From Aplectana chamaeleonis (taxonomy: Eukaryota > Nematoda > Chromadorea > Rhabditida > Cosmocercidae): a DNA stretch of 64,000 bases. Below the pieces are notes generated by a model. The model was not told where the DNA came from. It saw only the letters and a list, made by a program, of their open reading frames with translations, and made no database searches. The stretch spans positions 18,501-82,500 of the forward strand of contig JAPDOI010000106.1 in assembly GCA_029168955.1 (NCBI GenBank). The letters run 5' to 3'. This document shows, piece by piece, positions 45,070 through 56,382 of the stretch. Position numbers and translations under genes: made by a program. Within the stretch, counting starts at the first letter, position 1, and each line of letters opens with the position of its first letter.

Positions 45070-48000
45070 ATGGTTAAATTTTACCGACCCCTGGTTGGCC
45101 CTGTGCGAGCACCGATCACTCGACTGTAAGTGACCGCAGCGGCGCCTTTTTCCTTTGCGCTACACACACCCTTACATTATTGACATTACGACGAAAAATA
45201 TCGTATTAGTAGAAAATGAAATCGCTCACCCCATGGTAAACCAAAATATTAAAAAACATAGGCCAGAAGATTGAGAGCTGCTGTTGTGTTCCAGGCTGTT
45301 CTTACTCTCCATGATGATCTCTTTTTCGCAGGTGACCCCAGCGGACAACACCTTCGATTCGACGTGTGTTGGCCAGCGTACTTCTGAGGAACACACTGAT
45401 GAACAGGGTTATAATCGTCACTTCAAGAGGAACACAAACACTGCCAGCAGCGGTCAGAGCCGCTCACCTGCATATAATCGAAACATGGCTCCACGTGGAT
45501 CCCGCATCAGACAGGTTAGCCTAAAAACTCAAAAATGAGCACTTGTTAAATAGCTCTATTCCGAATCGTTGCAGTACCAACCACGCGGAGGAATGTACAA
45601 CTCGGGACGCTTTGCTCAAACCTCACCACCGTACATGGGTAGAATGTATGGAATGGCTACACCGTAGGTCTTTCATGTATTTGCGAGATGTCGCCTCTTG
45701 CATCGGCGGTGTGGGTGGCAGACCCGTCTCGTGTTGGAGACATCTGAGACAGGACTCTGCACGCTTTGCTCGCTCATTACCGACACGGCCACTGCGGGTA
45801 AGAGACATACACACTACACACAAAGGCCCAAGCCCTGTTTGAGCTGACACATATAATAGTCAAGTGCGGATTCTCCTCCAGTCACTAGGGGTCGGACCTA
45901 AGTGGTGTCTCCGGACCGCTGCGTTTCCTCCAAGTCACTTCGGCGGGACGTGTGTCACAGCGCCGGACTGCGGGGTAGAGGCAACGGCCCCCTGCGCCAT
46001 TGTCCTCCCTTCGGACGTCTGCGTTATAGGCAGTACAGATAGCCCATCTGTTGACTTCGGGCTCCTCGGCCTTGTTGGTGACTGCGGCCGGATACTGCAT
46101 GGCCACGGCTCGCTGGGCTGAAGGAGACGATCCATCCGTGGAGAGCAGGAGAGCTCGGACTCGACTGCGAGGATGGAGATGGCAGCCGCACGACGCACAC
46201 CACGACGAGAAGAATGTTGGTGATCGATGCGCGTGGCTCTGGTAGTCTGCCATTTTCGAAATCATACCGTACTAGCGCACCGCCAGGTCCCAGCGCCAAT
46301 GCGCTCTGCCGGCCCTTTAATAAGGGACATGGTCAGCTGTTTGGTAAGTCGGACTAAAGTCACGACACGAGACAGAGTTCAGCTGTGAGCAAAATCCTTG
46401 CAAAAACAACCACGTCTTGCGGTGCCTTAATAGGCTGCGCTGCATCAGCTAGCTTCAAATTTAATTTTCGTGGTCCTCTCAGTCGGGGGAATCAAATGTT
46501 GTGTGAAAGTACAGTCGTTGAGATTCCAGTATTTTCTTGAAAAATGTTTATTTCGTTCAGAAATTATCGATGATCGTTGATCAGAATATTACAGATTTCT
46601 GCTAGCATGACCGTTTGATCCCCCCCCCCCCCATGGTGGAATGACTTTGAAATTGGAATATACGATTTTCAAAGAAACAATGCTGGAGCCAAGTTCATTA
46701 TTTCGTCCCTTATATCGGATTAGCCTAGATGGAAGGGATTAGAGAATGATCTTGAAATCGGGATCGGACTTGTATGACGTGAGTTATGGCGATGCGGCTC
46801 TTTGTGCAGGCAAAGAAAACGTTGTGAAACGCCGTTTCTGCAAGAGATCTGCGCGGCGCTGTAGACTTATGATGGGGTTAAAAGCACAGTGCAACCTCAG
46901 TTAAGAAATCTGAGATTTCCATATGATTGTAAAAAATGCCCGGACTGTATAAAGTTTGCCCGATTGAGGCTGTCCGCCCACGCGTCCGGCGTGCGTGTCG
47001 AGGGGCTGTTGCGAAAGTATTTTTTCGTTTGAGCCTTCCCCACGGCTGTAGGCAGCTAACCGCGATATCGCTCTTACATTCTTCGAATATTCCTGCTGAT
47101 TAATATAAAGGTCCAAAAATGTCTCCGCGTTGGCCGCCCGACACGCACGCCGACCGCGTGGGCAGACAATCTATTTCGGTTCGACCTTTAGGCCCCCGTC
47201 ATAGTCGGCCGATCAGCTGTAGCCACCCCGGTCGATACGCATGCAATGCATTGCCACTCGGGTGGAGAAACCCCCCGATGAGTCCGCAGTGCACCCGCCC
47301 GCTGCATCTTGTCCCGTCCGAGTCCGTCCCGGTCGATGCGTATGCAATGCATTGCTCATTGAGGTGGGAAATTCCCCCGCTGTGGCCGGACATCGCCGTC
47401 GACGGTGTGCTCGAGTACGCCCGCCTAATCGATTTGCACTCAGCCGACATACTAGGGACGACGGTGGATCACAAGGAACGGGAGAGGACGGCTTAGGGTC
47501 ACTCGGGCCGGGAGAGGGCGCCGCAGTCCAGCTCTCGGCCGACTATGACGGGGACCTAAAACATTTCAAGTGCGAGCTCCCAATTCCTTCAAATAGGCAA
47601 AATGTTCGATAAAGCCACTCTTGCAAGCTCATTTCCCTGAATTCGCTTTAGGCTTACTTCGAACAGAGTTATGGCTCCTAAAAACATCTAATTTTTTTCT
47701 GAAAAACTCAAATATTTTCATATAATATTTTGAGAGCTAAACTTTGTGGGCGAGTTGTCTCGAGTCGGTATTTCTCTTCGTTCTCAGTAATTGCGCCAGA
47801 GCGAACGAGGATGAGGAGACTGGTTGACAAGGATGTGAAAATCGAAACGCGGTTAAAGTTGATCCACCCATCAAGCCGCTATCAAGTTCGAAGATCAGGA
47901 AGGGGCCCGTGGTGACTGAAGAGGTTGGCCCTTTTGTGGCCGCCTATATCTGGTTTATGTATTTGGAAAAATTGAGATCTTGCACCTGGCACAAGGCTGT

Positions 48001-49780
48001 ACAGAAGTGTTCTACTACATAGCTAAAGGACACTCACACATTCCATGTCTGAGGGTGTATTGTGCCTTCAGAGGCACAGTCCAACCTCGGAATCTTTTTT
48101 CTGATTTTTTCCGCTCATTTTGAAGACGGTCCAACGATGATTCCGACAATATCTCTGAAATCGTACAAAAGTACCTGGGGATGGAGTTATGCCCCCTCAA
48201 AAACTGACTGAAATTGAGTGGTGAAAACATGGTGGACGAGTCGTTCGAGGCTTGTAACTTCCGTCGTTCGCAACCGATGAGTGGTAGCGGACCTGAGTAA
48301 AGAGGTACGCTGAGAATGAAGGGAAGAAAAGGATATTGACCGGAAACCTTCTCTCATTATGGCATTGTTGAACCCCAGGTTAAGGCATGCACGAACGCGA
48401 GTGTTACGAAGGGGTTGGGGCAGGGTTCGGGGCGTCGTCGCGTTTGATGATCGCAGTGCGAGGGCTGGAGATCATCAATCAATGGTGTCTCAGCGGGGTC
48501 TTGACTGCCCTACCCTCCTTGGTAGGGTTGGCGAGGGAATCATGTTTCAGTTCTTTCCAGTCCCTGTGACGCCCCAAACCCTGCCCCAACCCCTTCGTAA
48601 CACTCGCGTACGTGCATGCCGCTTCAGAAGCCAAATTCATCATTGCATTAACAGTGGGTTTGTGGATTTGGGTTGGGTTTCGCAGAAACATTAGCGCGCG
48701 TGTGCACTAGCTAAACCCAACCCAACTCGGCAAACCCAGGCCTAACGGAATGATGAATCCGGCCTCAGAGGTCGTCCAGTGGGGCGTGCCAAAGTAGTTT
48801 CTGCTGTGGGGCCACTAGGGTGGCTCCTTCCTACATCTCATTCATTAGGAGGATTTGAGAGCTTGAACTCGAAAAAAGGCTATAAAGGGTGGGTCTACCT
48901 AACAGTTATGCGGAAATCTCAGTTCTTATTTTTGAGATCGGACTGTGCCTTTGGATTTGCAACTATTGCTGATAGTGGTAAGCACCAGCGGTTTTCGTCA
49001 ACGGGAAATTTTCTTCTTCAATATTCAACTATGAATTTGGGCCACATTTGTTTTTCAGCATGGGTGTGCAGATGTCTGTGGTACCACCGTTTCCTGGCGA
49101 ATATTTTGAACCACAAGGCAGCATGTTTTCTTGTGAGCATCATCTTTCTTATCTTCGTGCCGTTCACAAAGCATACTATTATAGCACGTTACCGCTATGC
49201 ACCACCATCGCCTCTTCGCACCTACAATGGCCGCCCTGTGATGGATAGTGGCGGTGGTGTGAGGCGCCGAGCAAAAACTCCCACTTCGATGCCGTCGAGC
49301 TGTGAGAACACAAGTCCACAACAGGCTCGCGAGGTTGGCCTTGATCGTGGACGTGACAGGCGAATCAGGGAGTGTCATGATAATCGCGATATGTTGAAGA
49401 CAACGCCGAAGGGCTCTTCTGAGGAGTCGCGTGAGTTATTCTGAAGTCGCTTCGCGATAGTTAATGTAGCACACATCACAAAGTGCCCTTCTTATGCTAT
49501 CACGTTTTCGCGTCATTGTCGGTTCAATGCCGAATCCATCTTTCCAGTGCACATGTCTCCTCCTGCAAAGACTGACTCCATTCGTCGTGATCATCAAAAG
49601 TTCTCGGCGGCTACGCCAACGAATGATCCACGTTCTTCGGCTCCGCTTCGTAGTCTACGTACTGAGGTAGACGCAATGACACTTGACTATAGTCAGCCGA
49701 CTAATAGCTTGAAGGCAGCGTTCACGATGATCATCCTCGTTGACTTTCCACAGCGAAATGATAGGCGAGAAGGATCATAG
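45070..49780 (+). CDS. Unidentified secreted or membrane-anchored Arg/Ser/Pro-rich protein, 3' end altered by a MITE
   Basis: Six exons join in phase: 45070-45125, 45295-45514, 45575-45663, 49059-49132, 49185-49430, 49548-49780 (305 residues). The start ATG follows a CCCAG acceptor-like site. Residues 1-19 are basic (MVKFYRPLVGPVRAPITR), then LLFLLSMMISFSQVTPA forms a signal peptide or signal anchor. The rest is low in predicted structure: HFKRNTNTASSGQSR, YQPRGGMYNSGRF, YMGRMYGMATPMGVQ, SRYRYAPPSPLRTYNGRP, GLDRGRDRRIRECHDNRD and SSAPLRSLRTEVDA. Without the join at 45663/49059 exon 3 would read into TAG, but GTAGGT is an acceptable donor and the protein style continues across it. Intron 3 is ~3.4 kb of repeats. 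Exon 6 runs into a type 2 MITE at 49709, which supplies the last 23 codons and the stop. Function unknown. Confidence 0.6.
46945..47560. mobile_element. Compound foldback element in intron 3 of the 45070 gene
   Basis: The first pair: GGCTGTCCGCCCACGCGTCC ... GGCGTGCGTGTCG (46968-47005) against CCCGACACGCACGCCGACCG ... CGTGGGCAGAC (47137-47167). The second pair: CCCCCGTCATAGTCGGCCGA (47192) against CTCGGCCGACTATGACGGGG (47535). Between the latter are two direct copies of CGGTCGAT-CG-ATGCAATGCATTG (47231 and 47331). Frames on both strands are arm run-throughs. Confidence 0.75.
48071..48955. mobile_element. TTAA-family element with a nested foldback
   Basis: Left end AGAGGCACAGTCCAACCTCG and right end GATCGGACTGTGCCTTTGGA fit the type 5 terminus. 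Between about 48383 and 48625 a foldback (GTTACGAAGGGGTTGGGGCA mirrored by GCCCCAACCCCTTCGTAAC) is inserted, followed by AAACCCAACCC-type repeats at 48660-48735. The first 270 bases share interior blocks with the type 1 elements. Confidence 0.6.
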
Positions 49781-50138
49781 GCTCTCATTGTCGAAAGAAC
49801 GGTAGAAAACGAGCCAGGTGCAGCAAAATAACGGCTGCAAACAAGCGTTTTAGATCCGCCCCCTCGGAATGAACAAATGAAGACTCAGATTACAGGAATG
49901 ATCAAGTCAAGGAAGTGCTGATAAGTGAGCTGATCGCTTCATCGCACTGATAGGTATCATCCTTCTAGCGGTCAATTCCTCCACGCTCAAAAATCAACGC
50001 AAACAAGGGAGGGCTTATTTTGGTTCAAAAACGCGTCTTTCTTGTTCTTTTTAAGCATGCCTTGCTATGTAGGGCACCAGACCTTTCGTAAGCAGCGGAG
50101 ATATCGGAAGTGAAATTTATCGTGATCACTTCCTTCAA
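49709..50138 (-). mobile_element. TTAA-family MITE, type 2, inserted in an exon
   Basis: Inverted relative to 26836-27290 (CAGCGTTCACGATGATCATC at the left; GATATCGGAAGTGAAATTTA at the right). Its right end merges with the next element through TCCTTCAAAGGCAG. Its left end lies in frame with exon 6 of the 45070 gene and provides its stop codon. Confidence 0.85.
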
Positions 50139-50588
50139 AGGCAGTGTTCACGATGAATATCGCTCTCGAGTTCGACCCAAAAATGGGATAGTTTGGTCGT
50201 GAGGGAACTAATAGTGAAGAAACAGAGAAGAAAAACTTCCAGAACAAGTCAAAATATCGGTTTCTAAATTCAGGGCGTGGACGAGAATGATGGGCCCTGC
50301 TGATTTCGGCAAGCGCGCGCTAATCGCAAAATCTGTGCGAATCGATAATGCTAATCGCGGCAGAGTTGCTTGGCAATTTGCCATCGAAACGTGTGCGGCG
50401 CCACAAGCTCGTCCGATTGGGGGTGGACAGGGATAGGTAGGCGCACCGGGAGAGCTTTCAAAGCCGTTTTCATTGATTCCTGGCCAGTTTTCGTTGCTTT
50501 CTTCGACCCTATCCTCTACAGCACCTGCCAACTCAGTGTTTCACACCGAAACCTCGAGAACGATTTTTATCGTGAACACTGCGTTTAA
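50134..50588 (-). mobile_element. TTAA-family MITE, type 3
   Basis: Ends TCAAAGGCAGTGTTCACGAT and TTTTATCGTGAACACTGCGT. The interior mirrors the 5942-6405 copy (AGCTCGTCCGATTGGGGGTG, AGCAAGCGCGCGCTAATCGC-like block). It directly abuts the preceding MITE. Confidence 0.85.
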
Positions 50589-50776
50589 AGCACTTTTTTA
50601 CAGTGATACAGTGCTATCTTGTAGACTAATTGCAGTTTGAAAGCTTAATTTAGAGGAGTCAAATTTCTGGGAAATTTTCTGGAAAACTCCTTGCGAGAGG
50701 TGTGCGCTAGAGATCTCAAAATTTTTCTAGTAAAGTTCGCCTCTGGTAGTCTTCCGGTGCCTATCACCGTCCTTAG

Positions 50777-51163
50777 AAATGGCTCGCCGTTGGTTGTGGT
50801 GGAACTAGGACTACTTCTTTTGATCTTAGTCTTACCAAGACCAGCGTTAAACAAGGTTTAAGCAATGTGCAAGGCACCTTAATCTTACCAGGGGCCGGAT
50901 GCATCGGGCAGGGTTTGGACAGGAACAGGGGAGCTGATGCCTCTGAATATCTCCGTAGGTCACAATTGAACCGTGCCCTTGCTATGTCCTTTGCTTCCAC
51001 GGCCGCCCCAACATTCTATCGTCACTGTCTCCTAGGAAAGAAGACGCGCTCAGCAATCGGGCGAAATTATTCGATCAATTGCCATCATTCGTTTTCCTGC
51101 GCCCAATTTTTTCGACCAAGCAGCGCTGCAGCTCCCCCCATTCCCTCATCCAGTTACTGACGA
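50777..51163 (+). CDS. Unidentified open frame, possibly a downstream exon
   Basis: After CCGTCCTTAG an uninterrupted frame runs 128 codons to TGA. Its central part looks like genuine protein: TKTSVKQGLSNVQG, LILPGAGCIGQGLDRNRGAD, ASEYLRRSQLNRALAMSF. It could be a downstream exon of the gene at 45070, separated by the two MITEs, or the 5' part of the old retrotransposon copy C; copy A has no matching sequence, which favours the former. No start codon context or donor was established. Confidence 0.35.
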
Positions 51164-52177
51164 TAATTTTGGCGGCTGGGGAAGCGAGACACGCTTCAGA
51201 GGCACGATCGATTCTGCGATTCAGGGAGATCTTCAAAAGCGCCGACTGCCCTGCCTCTAGGAGGAGATGTTCTACTGCGGCAGTTGCATCACTTTATCAC
51301 GCGCATATGGTGGACAGAGTAGCATCTTTCTGGAAAAGGCTATAGTCGTGCTCATCTATAAGAAGGGCGAAGCCAGAGACTGTTAAAACTATCGCGGGAT
51401 CAGCCTGCTGTCGATTGTTGGTAAAGTCTTCACCAGAACTATCCAGTCCAGACTCTAACGCCATCGGCAGAGTACCTGTCGCGAAGAACAAGCAGGTTTT
51501 TGTCCGGGTCGAGGATGCAGTGATAAATTTTTTGCACTTCGTCAAGTTATGGAGGAAAGGATCCGCTGCGGAAAGCGCGTCGTTTTCACCTTCATAGACT
51601 TCAAGTCGGCATTCGATTGCGTGCACTGGCCCGCCTTATGGAGATCTATGGAATGCGAGAACATGCCAGGAGAATGGTGAAGCTTCTGCAGGAAACTTAT
51701 GGCGGCTCAAATAGCTGTGTCCGCGTCGGAAACAAGCTCTCCAAAGAACTCAGAGTCGATGCAGGCGTCCGGCAGGTAGATGTGATTTTGCCGCTTCTCT
51801 TTAATAACGTGGTCGATGCTATTATGGCGCAGTGTTCACCGATACTGACATGGAAGCCACGCTTTTGTTGAATGATATGGCACAAATTGCGGAATCGTAT
51901 GGGTTGCGGATTAACAAGGAGAAGGCTAAAGTCATGACGTCGTACGGTTCACGTGCTTCTGAGTTCTTCGAGGGAGCTGAGCTTCAGCAAGTCAAGGAGT
52001 TCAAGTACCTCGGATCGGTGGTGAAAGAGCGAAAGGTAGTGGCTACATCGGAGGTACTGTGCAGGATCGGGCAGGCGTCCGCTGCTTTCGCTTCGCTGGG
52101 CTGGTGTCTATGGAAGAAGGGTAATGTGTCAATCAAGACAAAGATCCGGATGTTTCGCGCGCTCATAGTGCCAATCC

Positions 52178-52191
52178 TACTGTACGGGTCA
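52178..52191. repeat. Target site duplication of RTE copy A, left
   Basis: TACTGTACGGGTCA occurs here and again exactly at 55394-55407, bracketing copy A. Confidence 0.95.
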
Positions 52192-55100
52192 CTCACTCAC
52201 TCACTCACTCACTCACTCATCCCGTTAGCTGGCGTCTGGTGGAGCGGGATGCCCTCTCAACCAATACACTGCTGTAGGTGCCATAGGAGCTCGTGCGGCC
52301 TGAACGATACGCTTCCAATCAGAACGGTTTGCAGCAACAAGTTTAGCGTTAAGGACACTGCACCGTTGAGTCTTCAGATCCTCCTCTATATGCTTGAGCC
52401 ATGTCTTCTTCGGGGCCGTTCATTGAATTCTCCACGATGGTGGGCGCTACGCCACAGCATACTGTACGGGAGACGGGACGGGTCCATCCTACATACATGT
52501 CCGAACCATCGCAGTCTTCTTTGTCTGCAGCTGTTCTCCGACCGTCGGTTGATTAATGCAGCTCTTCCGTATATCGTCGTTGCAAACATGATCACTAATC
52601 GTAATTCCAAGAATCTGGCGCAAACATCGCATCTGGAAGACTTCTGAATTTGACGAGGTCTGACTTTAGCAGAGTCCAGGTTTCCGAGCCGTATAGTAGT
52701 ACGGGTATTATCAGCGCTCGGAACATTCGCACTTTAGTCTTCAGTGAAATGTTGTTTTTCTTCCACAAACACCAGCCAAGCGACGCAAACACACTAGACG
52801 CCTGCCCGATTCTGCTGCACACCTCTGCCGTAGCCGCAACTTTTCGCTCCTGCACTACCGACCCAAGGTATTTGAATTCCTTGACCTGCTGAAGCTCAAC
52901 TCCTTCAAACTGAACAGATGCAGGCGAACCATCGGATGTCATGACCTTGGTCTTCTCCTGGTTGATTCTTAAGCCGTAGGAGCTTGCAATCAGTGCCATA
53001 TCGCTTATCAAGGACGTTGCCTCCGCATCAGTGTCCGTGAACACTGCGCTGTCATCCGCGAACATCAAATCTGTGACGTACTCATTACTTCCGTATTGAA
53101 CGCCTCTTCTGTTCTCGAAGACCTTCCTCATAATAGCGTCCACAACAGTATTAAAGAGCAGAGGCGAGACCACATCGCCTTGGCGAACTCCAGCGGTAAC
53201 GGCAAACTCCTCGGACAACTGATCCCCAATGCGTACGGAACTGGTAGACCCTTCGTACGTTTCCTGGAGGAGCTTGACTATCTTCCTCGGTATGTGCTCG
53301 CTTTCAAGTGCTCTCCACAGCGCCGGCCAGTGAATACAATCGAACGCAGATTTGAAGTCTATAAATGTGATAACGACACGCTTCCCAGAGCGAATTCTCT
53401 CTTCCATTAGCTGTCGAAGTGCGAAGATCTGATCACTGCAGCTTCTTCCTGGCCGGAACCCCGCCTGTTCTTCACGACTTGTTTGCTCACGATGACGCTG
53501 AAGTCTGTTCTGAATAATTCTCATGAAGACTTTGCCAACGATAGACAACAGACTGATCCCTCGGTAATTTTTGCAGTCTCTAGCATCACCCTTCTTGTGT
53601 ATGGGCACGATTGTGGCACGTTTCCAGGTAGCTGGTATTTTCTCAGACTGCCAGATAAGAGTAATCAGCCGATGAAGTTGGCGCAGCAAGACGTCTCCGC
53701 CAGCCTTTATGGCTTCCGCAGTGATTTTGTCCACTCCTGACGCTCTGCCGTTTTTCAGTGACTTTATCGCTGCCGTTAGTTCATCTACAAGGGTTCTGCG
53801 TCGAGAACTGCATCTCCGGCCGCTTCAACTAGCGGTGGCTCGACAAGCGGTCCTTGCGACGCTTCATGACTGTATAGTTCACTGAAGAACTGTCTCCATC
53901 GACGGAGGCGCTCGTCCACAGAGCGCACGTATGACCCATCTGCATTCCTGATACTATCGCTTGTTGGTTTCGTCCTTCCTCCGAGCCGCTTGAGTGTCCG
54001 ATAGAGAGTTCGATAATCATGCCTGATTGCAGACTCCTCCAAATCAGTAGCTACCTTATTCCAATACGACTCTCGTTCCATTTTCAATCTGCAATGAAGC
54101 TCTCTGCAGAGCTGACGATATCGATCGAAATCGGTCAATTTCGCTTTCTTCCTTTCTTCTATGAGATGTATGGATTCATCTGATATCCATGGCTGGATTC
54201 GCTTACGAGGGGCAGGACAAAGTGGCTCTGCACATTCCACGATGGTGGTTGCTATCTGCTGTTCTTGTTCATCCACAGATGCATCGTCTGCCAACAGCGC
54301 AAACCGATTCGACAGTGCCATTTGGAATAACTCCTTCGTCTCAGGTACCATCAAATGTGCCCAGTTGAATTGGCCTTTAGATGGCTCCACAATCCCTAGC
54401 TCGTTGTAGACGAAGCTTCACTACTGCACGTAGAAGGTAATGATCTGAACCACAGTCGGGTCCTCTCATTGCACGACCATCCTTGGGCGACGACCTAAAA
54501 CGCGAGCTCATCAGCACGTAGTCTAACAAAGCTACGTCTCGTCCGGAAGGATTTCTCCACGTCAATTGATGCTTTCTGCGATGCTGGAAGTGACTGTTTC
54601 CAATAATGAGTCCATTGAAAGCTGCAAACGTGAGCAAGCGCAGACCATTGTCGTTCATGTCACCAACGCCAAATCGGCCCAATACTGCTTCCCAGCCCAT
54701 CCTCTCTTTTCCAACGTGTGCGTTGAAATCACCTGCGACTAGAACAACGTCTCTCTTTGAAATCGTGTTTAGAACGTCCTGAAGCTGAGCGTAAAACGCG
54801 TCCTTGTCGGAATCCGGGCTAGGCTCTGTCGGCGCATAAACTGCCACAATATGTGTCCTTATAGTTTCCTTTTCAGCGTGAGGACAGCGATTCTGCTAGA
54901 GATAGGCTCAAATGTCACAACGCTTCCAGCTGCTTTCCAGTTCAGCATGAATCCAACGCCTTGATGGTGTCCGTCACTACCGGAGTAGTACAGCACCATC
55001 CTTTCTGGACTATCTGGCACCTGGATAGTCATTGTTCCACTTCCACTAATCCTTAATTCAGACAGGGCGGCAACCGATACCTTCGACTTCAACAGTTCCC

Positions 55101-55393
55101 TGGCAATGATTTCTTTCTGCCCGACATAATGCCCTGATCGCACATTCCATGCCGCGAACCGCACCTCCTTCTTCGGCGTTACCAGTCGTCCACTGTTCTG
55201 GCCAGTAGCATACTTGTCACCAACACCCTGGGTCCCCAGTGTTGGCGCATCGGCTGCCCCGGATGCGGTAGCCGTATCGCGTATTCCTTTGAGACTCTCC
55301 ATGGTTACCACCTTTGGTTTTCCAGCCCGTCGGTAGCATGGGGGCCAACCCTCCTCCTTTCTCATCCGGGCTTGGGACCGGCAATGGCGGAGT
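52192..55393 (-). mobile_element. RTE-type retrotransposon copy A, near full length (3.2 kb)
   Basis: Minus-strand element whose 3' end is a TGAG tetramer tail (seen as ACTCACTCACTC from 52192) and whose 5' end is at 55393. It encodes an apurinic-type endonuclease followed by a reverse transcriptase, with only a few frameshifts. It has a 14-bp target duplication and sits inside copy C, so it inserted after C. Tetramer tails and an endonuclease-RT single polyprotein are usual for the RTE clade, abundant in nematodes. Confidence 0.95.
52595..55365 (-). pseudogene. Endonuclease-reverse transcriptase of RTE copy A (frameshifted)
   Basis: From the 5' side: EVRFAAWNVRSG and SVAALSELRISG (endonuclease start), YYSGSDGHHQGVGFML, then AVYAPTEPSPDSDKDAFY, VLVAGDFNAHVG and GSDHYLLRAVV (catalytic N/D/H set) in the next frame. 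A linker follows (DEQEQQIATTIVECAEPLC, DYRTLYRTLKRLGGRTK). The RT (53734 down to 52595) begins KITAEAIKAGGDVLLRQ and includes GISLLSIVGKVFMRI, FIDFKSAFDCIHWPALW, GVRQGDVVSPLLFNTVVDA, the catalytic LMFADDSAVFTDTD box and LRINQEKTKVMTS. Frame changes near 54865, 54385, 53795 and 52640 separate the parts, so no intact polyprotein is made as sequenced. All catalytic motifs survive, so inactivation is recent. Confidence 0.92.
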
Positions 55394-55407
55394 TACTGTA
55401 CGGGTCA
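55394..55407. repeat. Target site duplication of RTE copy A, right
   Basis: Second exact copy of TACTGTACGGGTCA; the coding sequence of copy C resumes directly after it. Confidence 0.95.
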
Positions 55408-55888
55408 GAGTAGTGGACGTTGCTGAAGTCGGATTACAGCAGACTGGAGGTTTTCCAAACGCGGTGTCCACGGCGAATTCTCGGGATAACTTTACGGGAT
55501 CGCATACGGAACGAAGTTATTCGAGACACTTGCGACCATCAACCCACGATCGAAGAACAATTTCAAACGAGAAGATTGCGCTGGTTTCGGCACGTATGCA
55601 GAATGGGAACCAATCGACTTCCGCACAGATTGTTATGGAGAGAGCGCCCTGCTCAGTGGAAGGTTGAGAGAGCAGCCCCGAAAAAGACGTGATTGAAGCA
55701 AGTCGAGGTGGATCTGAAGTCCCAAGGGTGCAGTGTCCTTAATGCTAGAATAATTGCTGCGAACCGTATTGAATGGAAGCGTATCGTTCAGGTCACAAGA
55801 GCTCCTATGGCACCTACAGCAGTGTACTATTTGAGATGTCATCCTGCTCCGCCAGCCGCCAGCTAACGGGATGAGTGAGTGAGTGAGT

Positions 55889-56382
55889 GCCCTGCCTCTG
55901 CCCCAACCCGCCACGTTGATGCATCCGGACCCAGAGACTAAGTTCTGGAGAAGGACGTTAGCGATTTTTTTCCGCGCCTTTGGTAACGAATGTTTCCGAG
56001 GTACCACAAAATTCTAGAAGCTTTGCAATAAATCCCTCAATCACTGGTTTTCCTTTGCAGTCTGGACGCGTCACATATCCTCTAATTTACGTATCGCCGG
56101 CCGGTTCGATATCTGTCATACTAGCGCATGCCATTATTATTGAGATGTCGATTGATCGCTGTGTTCGTGTTGTATGTCACGACAAATTCGCTGTGAGTAT
56201 TTTGTTGGCCATCCAAACTCATATGTAAGTCTCCATTTCTTATTCTCCAACATTTTCTTATTACGCCAGTCGTCGACTTCGCGATAATTTTATCATTGTC
56301 ACGAGTAAGGCGAGGAATTCACTGTCACAAATATGGCGAGAAATTCACCAAAATGAGTCCCCAGTCGCGACAAAGGTGAAAT
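55889..56382. other. No supported gene
   Basis: Spacer between retrotransposon copy C and a foldback element; frames on both strands are short and unsupported. Confidence 0.35.

Larger units (their letters stand above)
51264..55888 (+). pseudogene. RTE-type retrotransposon copy C (old), interrupted by copy A
   Basis: First part 51264-52191: GGDVLLRQLH-like start, KGEARDC, GISLLSIVGKVFTRT, FTFIDFKSAFDCVHWPAL, KLLQETYGGSNSCVRVGN, GVRQVDVILPLLFN, then a deletion that removes the catalytic FADD box, followed by ESYGLRINKEKAKVMTS, VKEFKYLGSVVKER and LIVPILLYGS. Second part 55408-55888: WTLLKSDYSR, RRILGITLRDRIRNEVI, LRWFRHVCRMG, RAPMAPTAVYY and a TGAGTGAGTGAG tail. Stops and the catalytic deletion show it is dead. 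Copy A inserted between the Ser and Glu codons of the LLYGSE motif. Confidence 0.92.

Noticed and set aside
48655..48745. GGGTTGGGTTT / AAACCCAACCC repeats as interstitial telomere
   Set aside because: Nematode telomeres use TTAGGC; this is a short inverted pair within a repeat.
48779..49444. 221-codon + frame as a single-exon gene
   Set aside because: Only its last part (49185-49430) is coding in my model; the front reads through a repeat end and intron sequence, and splicing joins exon 49059-49132 from another frame.
52650..53740. + strand frames of 80-104 codons
   Set aside because: Antisense shadows of the copy A reverse transcriptase.
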